Shown here: positions 10,164-19,565 of the stretch, piece by piece
How the letters are laid out: the number at the start of each line of letters is the position of its first letter
Numbering within the stretch: the stretch's first letter is position 1
From: Pseudomonadota bacterium
Lineage (GTDB): Bacteria > Desulfobacterota > Binatia > Binatales > Binataceae
Direction: 5' to 3'
Assembly: GCA_021324755.1 (NCBI GenBank)
Contig: JAJPIL010000026.1
Location: 1-64,000, forward strand
DNA length: 64,000 bases
The notes under the pieces: generated by a model
Database searches by the model: none
Seen by the model: only the letters and a program-made list of their open reading frames with translations
What the model was told of the DNA's origin: nothing
Translations under genes and position numbers: made by a program

Positions 10164-10784
10164 CTAGACACGCCGCAACCATTTGCTGGTCTCTACGTGT
10201 TCGAGGACCGCTCGGTAGTCCTCTGGTGTGTTCACGTTCCAAAACGCTTTAAGCTCAGGGTCGAGCTTTCGCAGTTTTTCCTCCCCGATCACTTTTATTT
10301 TGAGCTTGGCGATCAAAGCCTGAAGGCTTCGCTCGCCGTTTGTGACAAGCTCTTGCGCCACCAAACCCACACGTTGGCGGTAAGCTGCTACCAAAGGTTG
10401 AAAGCGTCCCTTGACCAAGGGAATCGCTGCGTCGTGTGTTTCAATCCAATCGCACAAGGCGGCTGCCAATTCGGCGCGCAAAAAAGGCAAGTCACATGAG
10501 CACGCGAAGACGACCTCGGCGCGCGAGGCTCCCAAGCCCTGCGCGAGCGCGGACAGGGGACCCTCAAACGGTCGAAAATCGAAGATCACGCGCGCTGCGA
10601 CGTTCGGCAAACGGTAAGTTACCGCGGACTCAGGTGCCGCCATCACTATCACGTCGTCGAACAGGCGGCGCAGCTCGGCAACTGTTCGCTCGAGGAAAGT
10701 CTGCGAGCCTAACTTGAGCAGCGCCTTCGGCTGTCCCATTCGCCGGCCACGTCCCCCAGCCAGAACAACGGCGCTTGACATCAT
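10164..10784 (-). CDS. mobA: molybdenum cofactor guanylyltransferase (MobA-like)
   Basis: VVLAGGRGRRMGQPKALLKLG; FDFRPFEGPLSALAQGL; CSCDLPFL. Confidence 0.85.
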   Translation of the reverse strand: MMSSAVVLAGGRGRRMGQPKALLKLGSQTFLERTVAELRRLFDDVIVMAAPESAVTYRLPNVAARVIFDFRPFEGPLSALAQGLGASRAEVVFACSCDLPFLRAELAAALCDWIETHDAAIPLVKGRFQPLVAAYRQRVGLVAQELVTNGERSLQALIAKLKIKVIGEEKLRKLDPELKAFWNVNTPEDYRAVLEHVETSKWLRRV

Positions 10785-11136
10785 CTTACCAATTCGCGCC
10801 TTTCGCTCCGCGTGACCTTTTGCTGAAAGTGATACCCGAGCTTTCGCGACCCTGAAGCTGTGTCGGCGCGGTGTAGTTAACGAGCACAACGGCGACACTG
10901 CTTTTATTCTAGCACGAGGGTAGTTGAGAGTGTGCACGTGCTAATCGGCAATGCAAATTTTCTAACGTTAAGAGCTTTACGCGTAAGCCAATTGGTAGCG
11001 CGGGTAGTTCGAATTTGATTTTGGTATCTTGGTAAAATTGGGCCGGGTAATTGTTAACTCGGCGAATGTCTGAAGGTGGTTGGGAAACGAAAAGTCGAAA
11101 TTCACTCCTAAAAGATGTAGATGGAGCGAGGCAGAG

Positions 11137-11943
11137 ATGTCGGTACTGTTGTTCGAGAAAAAAGGTCATATTGCTTATGTCACCCTCAATCGACCGGAGG
11201 CCAGAAACGCGATAAGCCCCGAGTTGGCAGTACGTCTTGCTCAGGCGTGGCGAGAGGTACAGTCGGACGAGCAGATTCGCGTTGCGATCGTGACCGGGGC
11301 CGGCGACAAAGCATTCTGTTCCGGAGCCGACTTGGCGCGCTTGATTCCGCTTTTTAGCGGCGCTCGCCCTGCCGAAGACGAATGGGATCGTCAGGTGCTC
11401 GAAGACCGAACAATAGTGGGTACCGCCCTTTTGCGCAACTTTAATCCGGACAAACCGATTATCGCTGCGATCCGGGGTTTCTGTATCGCCGGCGGACTCG
11501 AACTTGTCCAGGGCACTGACCTGCGCGTAGCTTCCGAAAGCGCGAGTTTCGCTTTGCAGGAGGTTAGATGGGCGATCTTGCCTGCGGCGGGCTCGATGGT
11601 GCGGATGCCGCTTCAGATGCCTTACTGCAAGGCGATGGAAATTCTGCTTACGGGCAACCGAATCGACGCGGCAGAGGCTTACAGGCTCGGTTTTGTCAAT
11701 TACGTTGTGCCTGACGATCAGGTGATGGCCAAGGCGCAAGAGCTCGCTGAGCGTATTGCCGAAAACGGCCCCCTTGCCGTACGGGCTATTAAACGCACCG
11801 TGCTCAAAGCTTTGGGTCGTCCGTTGGAGGAAGGCTACAAGCTCGAGGATGAGGCGAGTAAGGAGATTATGCGGACCGAGGACGCCAAAGAGGGTCCGCG
11901 CGCCTTTATGGAAAAGCGAAAACCACGATACGTCGGGCGTTAG
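11137..11943 (+). CDS. enoyl-CoA hydratase/isomerase
   Basis: VTLNRPEARNAIS, AFCSGADL, PIIAAIRGFCIAGGLELVQGTDLRVAS crotonase motifs; ATG at 11137. Confidence 0.9.
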   Translation: MSVLLFEKKGHIAYVTLNRPEARNAISPELAVRLAQAWREVQSDEQIRVAIVTGAGDKAFCSGADLARLIPLFSGARPAEDEWDRQVLEDRTIVGTALLRNFNPDKPIIAAIRGFCIAGGLELVQGTDLRVASESASFALQEVRWAILPAAGSMVRMPLQMPYCKAMEILLTGNRIDAAEAYRLGFVNYVVPDDQVMAKAQELAERIAENGPLAVRAIKRTVLKALGRPLEEGYKLEDEASKEIMRTEDAKEGPRAFMEKRKPRYVGR

Positions 11944-12297
11944 ACGAGTAGCGTGACGCTTAAGGCGCGTCGCTTTTCAAGCACGCTGAAGCGTCGTCGT
12001 GCGGGGTTGGCCGGTCGGCCGGTGGGATGGCAGCGCCTCGGTTTGATAATGACCCGGCGATCGCACCTAAGCCATCGGATGCCTTTTGCGACAAAAGCCG
12101 GGCGTCGAAGGTTCTCGCAGTTTTTCAAAGACGCGTCGACTTGACCTGACTGAAAGTTTGGTTGCTGACCGGGGACAAAAAATTGGCGAGCTAGGTCCCT
12201 CAGAGTGACGAGGCGTCTCGGCCCCGCCCATGCACCATTGGGGACTTTGAGGGGAAACACACTCGGCGAGGATATAGATACCGCCTGGAGGAATGCA

Positions 12298-13455
12298 ATG
12301 TTCGGTGATTTGCAAGAGCGCGAGCTTATACGCGAGTTTGTTCGCCAGCTAACCGCGAAATACGGTCGTGCCTACTGGGTCGAGCGCGCCAAAAGCAAGG
12401 GCCATCTCGACGAGATTTGGCACGAACTAGGAAAGGCCGGCTATCTCGGGGTAACGGTTCCCGAAGAATACGGCGGAAGCGGAACCAGTATGACCCGGCT
12501 TGCAATTCTGATGGAGGAGCTATGTACGCAAGGAGTGCCGTTGCTTTTTCTCGTGATAACCACGGCGATGGCGGCGATTCCGATTGCGCGGCATGGAAAC
12601 GAGGAGCTTAAGCAACGTTATCTGCCAGCGATAGCCGATGGGAGTAAGAAATTCTGTTTTGCAGTTACCGAGCCCGATGCTGGAAGCAACAGCTTCAATA
12701 TCCGCACGTTTGCGAAGCAAGAGGGAGACTACTACGTGATCAAAGGCCAGAAGGTTTTTATCAGCGGATATGACCAAGCACAGCATGTTTTGCTCGTTGC
12801 GCGCACCACGCCAGCCGATCAAGTGAAGGAAAAGCGCCACGGAATTTCGCTTCTGGTGGTCGATACGAACGCCCCCGGCTTGAGCGCTCATCCTATGGAC
12901 ACTCAGATATTTGCGCCCGAGCGACAATTTGCACTTTATTTCGACGAGGTGCGCGTCCCACGAGCCAATTTGGTGGGCGAAGAAGGACGCGGCTTTCGGG
13001 CATTGTTCGACGCGCTTAACGCAGAACGGATCACCGTAGCGGCGATGGCGGTCGGCTTGGGGCGCTTCGCCCTGCAAAAGGCCGTTGAGTATGCTAAAGT
13101 GCGCAAAGTTTTCGATAAGCCGATTGGCGCCTACCAAGGCTTGGCCCATCCGATGGCTATCGCGAGGACACATCTGGAGCTGGCCTCGCTGATGACCCAT
13201 TACGCGGCCCACGTTTTCGATGCTGGTCAGGACGCCGGTATGTACGCCAATATGGCGAAATATGCGGGCGCCGAAGCCGGGATCGAAGCGGTGGACATCG
13301 CAATCGAGGTGCATGGAGGAAGCGGTTTTACAGGAGAAGTAGACGTGATCACCGTGTGGCCTATGGCGCGGCTTTTGCGCACAGTGCCCGTTGCCCGGGA
13401 AATGATTCTCAATTACGTGGCAGAACACGTGCTTGGGTTGCCTCGTTCTTATTAA
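12298..13455 (+). CDS. acyl-CoA dehydrogenase
   Basis: FAVTEPDAGSNS, VIKGQKVFISG, YAKVRKVFDKPIGAYQG, EVHGGSGFTGE. Confidence 0.92.
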   Translation: MFGDLQERELIREFVRQLTAKYGRAYWVERAKSKGHLDEIWHELGKAGYLGVTVPEEYGGSGTSMTRLAILMEELCTQGVPLLFLVITTAMAAIPIARHGNEELKQRYLPAIADGSKKFCFAVTEPDAGSNSFNIRTFAKQEGDYYVIKGQKVFISGYDQAQHVLLVARTTPADQVKEKRHGISLLVVDTNAPGLSAHPMDTQIFAPERQFALYFDEVRVPRANLVGEEGRGFRALFDALNAERITVAAMAVGLGRFALQKAVEYAKVRKVFDKPIGAYQGLAHPMAIARTHLELASLMTHYAAHVFDAGQDAGMYANMAKYAGAEAGIEAVDIAIEVHGGSGFTGEVDVITVWPMARLLRTVPVAREMILNYVAEHVLGLPRSY

Positions 13456-13651
13456 TGAATGCCTGTGGCCTTAGTTTTTTTCTTCTCAACGTGTTCGCTC
13501 CTCTCTTTGCGACTGCCCAAGCTGCTTAAGTCCGAAAGTTTGTGGACTTTCCCAAGTCGCGATCTGGTGTACTATCTGATTACATCAGGTGGTTTTTTCT
13601 GCCAGTGTGAGGATCAAAGGACCGGGCGCAGAGCTCGTAAGGTTGGCTGAA

Positions 13652-15142
13652 ATGCGTCGTTTAGAGCTTTTTGCCGCAGCGATATTTAGTTTCGCGCTAC
13701 TCGCGAATGCCCACGTGAGTTTCGGAGCAAGCGGCGATGACAATTTTGGGATTGCGAAAAAGCAGAAACTTGGATCGGGGCAGTCGTCGAGCGCTCAAGA
13801 GAAGACCTTTGGCGGCCTTAGCGATTTGATTTTAATCGCCGGCGGCGACTTAGGCGGAACGATTTATCATGTTTTGGAAAGCGCTCTTTTCGTCGCCTCG
13901 ACGTCGGAAGTCCATATTTATCTGCCGCACCTCGGTCAGTTCAAAAAGCTTGACGTCGCCTTGCGCGAAAGCCGCGAGGTCGCGACGGCAACCCGATTGC
14001 CCAACGGCAAGATACTCATCGCCGGAGGTTGCAGGTGCGAAAACGGCACCTTCGGACCGCGCTGTGAAGCGCTGGATACGGCCGAGCTGTACGATCCAGC
14101 CGCTAACACATTTTCGATCGCGGGATCGGGCAGTGGTTTCAAGATGACGTCGCGGCGGGCAGGTCACACCGCAACGCTAATCCGTGGGTGCAATTGCCCG
14201 TTGGACGGTAAAGTACTGCTGGCCGGAGGCATCAATGGGAGAGTCTCAACGGGCGTAAATGGAATCATTTCTCGTACTGCCACTGATACGGCTGAACTGT
14301 ATGATCCTGTGACGGATAGTTTTATTCCTTTGAAAGCGAGGATGGCCAACCGCCGAGTTCACCACGTGGCTGCTCCACTGGCTGATGGGCGGGTGCTTAT
14401 CGCCGGAGGCGACGATACGGGCTTCTTTGAGCATGCCCTTCGCACGGCGGAGCTTTTTGATCCTCGAAGCGGCTCGTTTCAGTCGGTCGGATCGATGGCG
14501 ACGCCTCGCGAGCTAGCGCAGGCGACGTTTCTTGATCCGAAAGTCGTGCAGGGTCCTTTGGCTGGCGAGGTGTTGATAAGCGGTGGACTTGTGGCTAAGG
14601 CCCATCTGAAAGGAGCTTCGGATGCGACGGCAGAGTTGTTCGATCCCAATAGCCTTACCTTTCACGAGGTTACGTCGCGCATGAGTTCACCGCGGGCTGG
14701 GCATTCAGCCGTGCTAGCTTTCGATGGTCCGCTCAAAGGCAGGGTGCTCATCGCGGGTGGCGTGGCGGCCACGGGAGAGGGGACGGTCCTGACCACTCGT
14801 CAGATCAGCCAGAAGACCGCAGACCTTTACGACCCCTCCGCTGGACCAGTGGGTGCTTTCAGGCCCACCGGCAGCCTGCACGAAGGCCGAGGCGGACATC
14901 TGGCTGCGTTTGTTTTTGACGGGCCACATGGAGGGAAAATTCTCGTAGCTGGGGGAGAGAACTGTAACGGCAGCGCGCCGTCGGCGTGCTACGTCGTCGG
15001 GTCCGAAGCAGACCGCAAAGCAGGTAATCCTGGAATTTCCGTCGAGATGTACAATCCTCTTACCGAGTCCTGGACCCCGCTTCTAGTTTCCTCGGTTGCG
15101 GCTGTCAATGCTCCGGCAGGACAAGGTTCGGGCTCGCCGTAG
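13652..15142 (+). CDS. secreted Kelch-repeat beta-propeller protein
   Basis: N-terminal signal peptide (MRRLELFAAAIFSFALLANAHVSFGA); repeated [IV]L[IV]AGG and TAELYDP motifs. Confidence 0.85.
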   Translation: MRRLELFAAAIFSFALLANAHVSFGASGDDNFGIAKKQKLGSGQSSSAQEKTFGGLSDLILIAGGDLGGTIYHVLESALFVASTSEVHIYLPHLGQFKKLDVALRESREVATATRLPNGKILIAGGCRCENGTFGPRCEALDTAELYDPAANTFSIAGSGSGFKMTSRRAGHTATLIRGCNCPLDGKVLLAGGINGRVSTGVNGIISRTATDTAELYDPVTDSFIPLKARMANRRVHHVAAPLADGRVLIAGGDDTGFFEHALRTAELFDPRSGSFQSVGSMATPRELAQATFLDPKVVQGPLAGEVLISGGLVAKAHLKGASDATAELFDPNSLTFHEVTSRMSSPRAGHSAVLAFDGPLKGRVLIAGGVAATGEGTVLTTRQISQKTADLYDPSAGPVGAFRPTGSLHEGRGGHLAAFVFDGPHGGKILVAGGENCNGSAPSACYVVGSEADRKAGNPGISVEMYNPLTESWTPLLVSSVAAVNAPAGQGSGSP

Positions 15143-15426
15143 CGAGCTCTAGCTTCTGCCTGGCAAGCTTAGGTTCGGCACCGAGAAGCGCGCCCCCTGA
15201 GTTTCTCCAGCCCATTTTGCGACTCATTCATAGAGGCTTGGCCGAGCTATGGAGGAGGGCAAGCTGCGATGAGTCAAGTTGCCTTTTCTAGTGTATCCGC
15301 GTTAGGAACTCTGCAGTGATTCGAGCGGGGCATTAGCAGGGGATCAACACTAGATAGTTTCTGCTGTTCACGGCCGGACACACGTATCCAAGTGCTTTTG
15401 CGCTGACGTTTTAGAGGAGGTGTAGA

Positions 15427-16419
15427 ATGGCAAGAATTTTTCAGCCAAACGAGGTCGACAAAAGTGTACTCGCAGGCAAGACTATCGCGGTTATCGGCTA
15501 CGGCAACCAGGGCAGAGCGCAAGGGCTTAATTTGCGTGCGCGGGGCTACCGAGTGATCGTTGGAAACCGCCAGGACGAAAGCTATCGGAAAGCGCAGGAG
15601 GACGGTTTTGAGGTTTATTCGATGGACAGGGCGGCCGCTTTGGCCGACGTCGTTATGTTGCTCGTGCCGGATGAGGTGGCACCGGCGATTTTCAAAGATG
15701 CCATCCTTCCAAATCTTGCCAAAGGGAACGCGTTAGTGATGGCGAGCGGGTACAACGTCACGTATCGCCACATCGTAGCGCCAGAAGGAGTGGACGTAGT
15801 GATGGTGGCGCCTCGGATGATAGGCCAGGGCGTGCTCGAGCTGGCGCAACGAGGCGAAGGCTTCCCCGTCTTAATTGGAGTTCATCAGGATGCGACCGGC
15901 AAAGCGCTTGCTCTGGCTTTGGCGCTCGCCGACGGTATAGGCGGCTTTTTGCCTCACGGGGTAGTGGTCGAATCAAGTTTCGAGGAAGAAACGTTGGTTG
16001 ACTTGTTCACCGAACACACGTGGGCAGGTGCTTTTCTCTACATGCTGGAGAAAGCGTATCAGGTTTTGGTTTCCGAAGGTGTAAGCCCAGAAGTTGCGAT
16101 TTTGGAACTTTATGGCTCTGGCGAGATCGGCGAGATCGGTCGCGCGATGGCAACGCATGGGCTATGGCGCCAGCTCAAGTTACATTCGCATACTAGCCAA
16201 TTTGGCCAGCTGACCCACGGCGCCGCTTTCGTGGGTCCGGAAGTGGAAAAGCTTATGCGCAAAGCGATCGAGGAGATCCGCAACGGCGAGTTCGATAAGC
16301 GCTGGACTGCAGAACAAGCGGCGGGCCTCCCCACATTCCAGCAACTGCTCGACAGCGTGCTTTCGTCGCCGCTTTCGAAGGCTGAAGACCAGCTGTACGC
16401 GAGACTTGGTAGACGCTAA
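15427..16419 (+). CDS. ketol-acid reductoisomerase-like protein (divergent)
   Basis: AVIGYGNQGRAQGLNLRARGYRVIVGNR Rossmann motif, EETLVDLFTEH, SHTSQFG; altered HGFNI and APKGPG motifs. Confidence 0.8.
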   Translation: MARIFQPNEVDKSVLAGKTIAVIGYGNQGRAQGLNLRARGYRVIVGNRQDESYRKAQEDGFEVYSMDRAAALADVVMLLVPDEVAPAIFKDAILPNLAKGNALVMASGYNVTYRHIVAPEGVDVVMVAPRMIGQGVLELAQRGEGFPVLIGVHQDATGKALALALALADGIGGFLPHGVVVESSFEEETLVDLFTEHTWAGAFLYMLEKAYQVLVSEGVSPEVAILELYGSGEIGEIGRAMATHGLWRQLKLHSHTSQFGQLTHGAAFVGPEVEKLMRKAIEEIRNGEFDKRWTAEQAAGLPTFQQLLDSVLSSPLSKAEDQLYARLGRR

Positions 16420-16496
16420 GCAAAGCCTCGCGGGCTAATAAGGCAACCTGGTTGACGCTTTTGTCAGGTGTGCCGGCGCGCTTCTGCAACTGGCGG

Positions 16497-17276
16497 CTAC
16501 AGGAAAACGATTCCTCCGTCGACTGCGATCGATTGTCCGGTAATTGCCGCCGAGTCGTCCGACGCAAGAAAGCTTACAAGCCCCACGATGTCTTCGGGCG
16601 TCTCCGCTCTCTTAATCAACGCCATTCTTGCGAACCTTCGCAGTGTCTCTCCGGGCTGAGCGCCGGTTATCTGCGAGTACTGCGCATCCATCGCCTCCCA
16701 CATCGGCGTCTGGACGATTCCCGGGCAGTAGGCGTTTACCCTTATCCCGTAGGAGGCCAACTCTTTGGCGCATGCTTGCACGATTGCGCGCACCGCGAAC
16801 TTCGACGCGCAGTAGTGCGACAGCATCGCATAGCCTTGATGCCCGGCGATCGAGCATGCAGCGATTAGTTTGCCAGGCCGCTGGCTCGCGATCATATGCT
16901 TGGCTGCAGCCTGAAAAGAAAAGACCACGCCTTTTACGTTGACCGCCAGCATGCGGTCCCAGTCGGACTCGTCGAGGTCTAAGAACGAGCGCACCTGGCA
17001 AATGCCGGCGTTGGCCACCATTATGTCGAGGCCACCACAAGCTTCAACAATTTTGTCGACCGCGTTAAAGACGCTTGCGCGATTGCTCACATCACACCGG
17101 ACAACGATTGCTTCGCGTCCTGCCTCGGAACACTCGCGCGCCACCGCTTCGGCCTTCGCCTGGTCGAGATCGATGAGCGCAAGTCGTGCCCCGTCCTGAT
17201 ACAAGCGGCGCGCAATGGCGGCGCCGATTCCCTGTGCGGCGCCTGTGACGGCAGCCACTTTCCCGTTAAGCTTCAT
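16497..17276 (-). CDS. SDR-family oxidoreductase, acetoin reductase-like
   Basis: VTGAAQGIGAAIARRL, VANAGICQVRSFLDL, YCASKFAVR, ITGQSIAVDGGIVF. Confidence 0.85.
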   Translation of the reverse strand: MKLNGKVAAVTGAAQGIGAAIARRLYQDGARLALIDLDQAKAEAVARECSEAGREAIVVRCDVSNRASVFNAVDKIVEACGGLDIMVANAGICQVRSFLDLDESDWDRMLAVNVKGVVFSFQAAAKHMIASQRPGKLIAACSIAGHQGYAMLSHYCASKFAVRAIVQACAKELASYGIRVNAYCPGIVQTPMWEAMDAQYSQITGAQPGETLRRFARMALIKRAETPEDIVGLVSFLASDDSAAITGQSIAVDGGIVFL

Positions 17277-17648
17277 CGCCCCTCCCCTCGATTGGCTTGC
17301 TTTATCTGCATTTTCTATTTGCAAGTGCGAAACTTGCACTAAACAAAAAGCAGAGGCAAGGTTTGCGCAGGATCTATCCGTTGCGGTTCGCGGTTGCAAA
17401 CCGAAAGGGCTCCTCTCGCACACCCGTACGCATCAAAAAATCGAGCCAGCATCGAAAAGCACGAGTACATTATGATACCTGCAAAGGCTAGCGCGAATAG
17501 ATCGGTCGTTGAACGTCAAAGTTACTACACCTCTACTTTTCCTGCTTTTACTCTTAAGTGGGGGAACAGCTTGTCGGTAGAGGAGCAGCTTGTGAGCTTG
17601 CAAAATTAGGGCGGAATTTCTGGGCTCAGAGCCTGTGCGGCGGCTTTG

Positions 17649-18161
17649 TCACTTGACGGGAGAAACCGCTTTGGAGCTTTCGCCTTGGCCGTGTTGCGCC
17701 GCGCCGGATGTCTCGACTTGTTCGAACAGCGCGCGCTCTTGCTCGCGCAGGCTTCGCCACCGGGCCCAAAGCTCGGAGGCTCTGGCGAGCTGTTGGGTCG
17801 ACATAATCTTTCGTGCTTCGAGCGCGAATCTCACGCGCGCGTCAACTAAAGCTGCCTGTGCTTCCTTTAGCTTTGTTACCTCAGGAGTGGGGTCGATCGT
17901 TTTTTCAGGGGAAAGGAGTTTCGTGATAAGTGCCCATCTGGCTTGGCGTAACTGTTCGTGTAGCAAGTCGAGGTGTGCTCGGTCGCTCATGAAAAGGGCG
18001 TGAAGTTGCCTGCGTTGCTCGGGCTCGAGCACGGACATAAGCGGCGCAAGCTCAATCGCGTGTGCACCGTGCTTTTCCAGGTGAAACGCTGACGCTGCTA
18101 GCGCGCCGAACGCTGAAGTCCCGACAAGTGCCAGAAGCGAAAGTTGCACCAAACGTTTCAT
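17649..18161 (-). CDS. Spy/CpxP/CnrX-like periplasmic (heavy-metal sensor type) protein
   Basis: Signal peptide, helical LEPEQRRQLHALF region; downstream of sigma/anti-sigma pair. Confidence 0.65.
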   Translation of the reverse strand: MKRLVQLSLLALVGTSAFGALAASAFHLEKHGAHAIELAPLMSVLEPEQRRQLHALFMSDRAHLDLLHEQLRQARWALITKLLSPEKTIDPTPEVTKLKEAQAALVDARVRFALEARKIMSTQQLARASELWARWRSLREQERALFEQVETSGAAQHGQGESSKAVSPVK

Positions 18162-18267
18162 TTGCGGCTTCCTCCCAGACCCAGGAAAACGTTACGACGA
18201 GAGCGCGCGCTCCATCCGGTAATCCTCGTGCCCGGCTCAGCCAAGTCTTTCGTACCACTCCGACTCA

Positions 18268-18798
18268 TCACGGTGTTTCCCCAGAAAACCAACTAGACGA
18301 ACAGGCGGGATCGAACGAATTGTCCCGGCTTGCGCAGCTGTCATCCTGCGAGAACGTATCCTCAAGGAAATTTACATAAGACAAAGCAACGGGAGTTATT
18401 GGATCGGATGCGCTGAGAGATTCAGAAGAACTGGCGAGCATTGTTTCACCAGGCATCACCCGGGCGACCGGCTGGGCCGTTGCTTGTGGAAGATGGCGTG
18501 CTAGCTTCTCTCCGCCGCGCATTTGCAAACTTTCGCCTATCCACATCCCGGCCATAAAAAGAAAAAGCGCACTCGCGCAAACCGGCGCGACAACCGCAAG
18601 TCTTGACCAAGACCTAGAACGTTCCGCCGCCTTCGGTGGCCGGCCGCGCAAGACGGCGCTGATCACCTTCATGTCCCCCGCTAATTTGCGATAGCGGCGG
18701 CTACACGGCAAGCATGCCTTGACGTGGTTTTGGACCGGCGCCGAGGCTTCGTTTAGGAGAAGCTCGATCAAGTCCTGCTCTTTTAAGCATCCGCCCAC
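18268..18798 (-). CDS. ZAS-type zinc-finger anti-sigma factor, single TM
   Basis: HVKACLPC (HxxxCxxC) motif, TM helix VVAPVCASALFLFMAGMWIG, directly downstream of ECF sigma factor. Confidence 0.78.
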   Translation of the reverse strand: MGGCLKEQDLIELLLNEASAPVQNHVKACLPCSRRYRKLAGDMKVISAVLRGRPPKAAERSRSWSRLAVVAPVCASALFLFMAGMWIGESLQMRGGEKLARHLPQATAQPVARVMPGETMLASSSESLSASDPITPVALSYVNFLEDTFSQDDSCASRDNSFDPACSSSWFSGETP

Positions 18799-18805
18799 GG
18801 TAAAT

Positions 18806-19333
18806 CTAAGCCAAACCCTTTCTAAGATTATCTATGGCCCGAGTGAGATGGCGTTTAACGCTTCCTGGGGTCAAGCCTAATGCCTCGCTTACTTCCTGAG
18901 TGGACCAGCCTTCTATGTAACGCAATGCAAAAACCTCTTGCTGGCGTCGAGAAAGCTTGCGCAGTCGCTGCCAGATTCTCTCGTACTGCTCGCGCCTTAT
19001 GACTTGGTGCTCGACCGCTGCGTGCTCGTCCGGATATTCGCGCTCGTCGAAGTCATCGGTCGACTTAAGCCAACGTTTCCACCAACTTGACCGCCTTCGG
19101 TCGCGGCATGTGTTGATAGCGACCGTCGTAAGCCATCGCGGCCACGACTCCGGCATGCTGTTGTTGCCCCAATAGTCCAGCGCTTTAACGAAAACCTCCT
19201 GAGCTACATCTTCGGCCTCCTCGGGATTAGAGAGAAGAATGCGACATAACCGCAAGATGCGGCCATGATGCTCCTGGTAAAGCTTTTGATAATCGGGGCC
19301 GAAGCTGGGCGGCTTGCTCAAACTTGTCCTCAC
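18806..19333 (-). CDS. ECF-family RNA polymerase sigma factor
   Basis: Region 2 DVAQEVFVKALDYW and region 4 LRKLSRRQQEVFALRYIEGWSTQEVSEALGLTPGSVKRHLTRA. Confidence 0.93.
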   Translation of the reverse strand: MRTSLSKPPSFGPDYQKLYQEHHGRILRLCRILLSNPEEAEDVAQEVFVKALDYWGNNSMPESWPRWLTTVAINTCRDRRRSSWWKRWLKSTDDFDEREYPDEHAAVEHQVIRREQYERIWQRLRKLSRRQQEVFALRYIEGWSTQEVSEALGLTPGSVKRHLTRAIDNLRKGLA

Positions 19334-19565
19334 TACCTCGGTAGACGATAGTATAGTCGGCTAGGATGACTCTGGTTTACCCAAACGGCTCGATTCTTTG
19401 GTCTACTGCACGTTTGCACCAGCGGCTTAGGGAAAGAATTCGACGTTTTTAGTCGGAGCTCAAGGCCAACGCGCATAAAATTTTCATCGAAGGCGAAGAA
19501 GCGCAACTGGTGGGCTTGGTTGCAAGATGATAATTTAAGACTAGCTAAAACGACGGGGTTGAACG

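Noticed and set aside
10909-11739. 276-aa minus-strand ORF
   Set aside because: Antisense to the enoyl-CoA hydratase; shadow ORF.
12520-13428. 302-aa minus-strand ORF
   Set aside because: Fully antisense to the well-supported acyl-CoA dehydrogenase; no recognisable motifs; high-GC shadow ORF.
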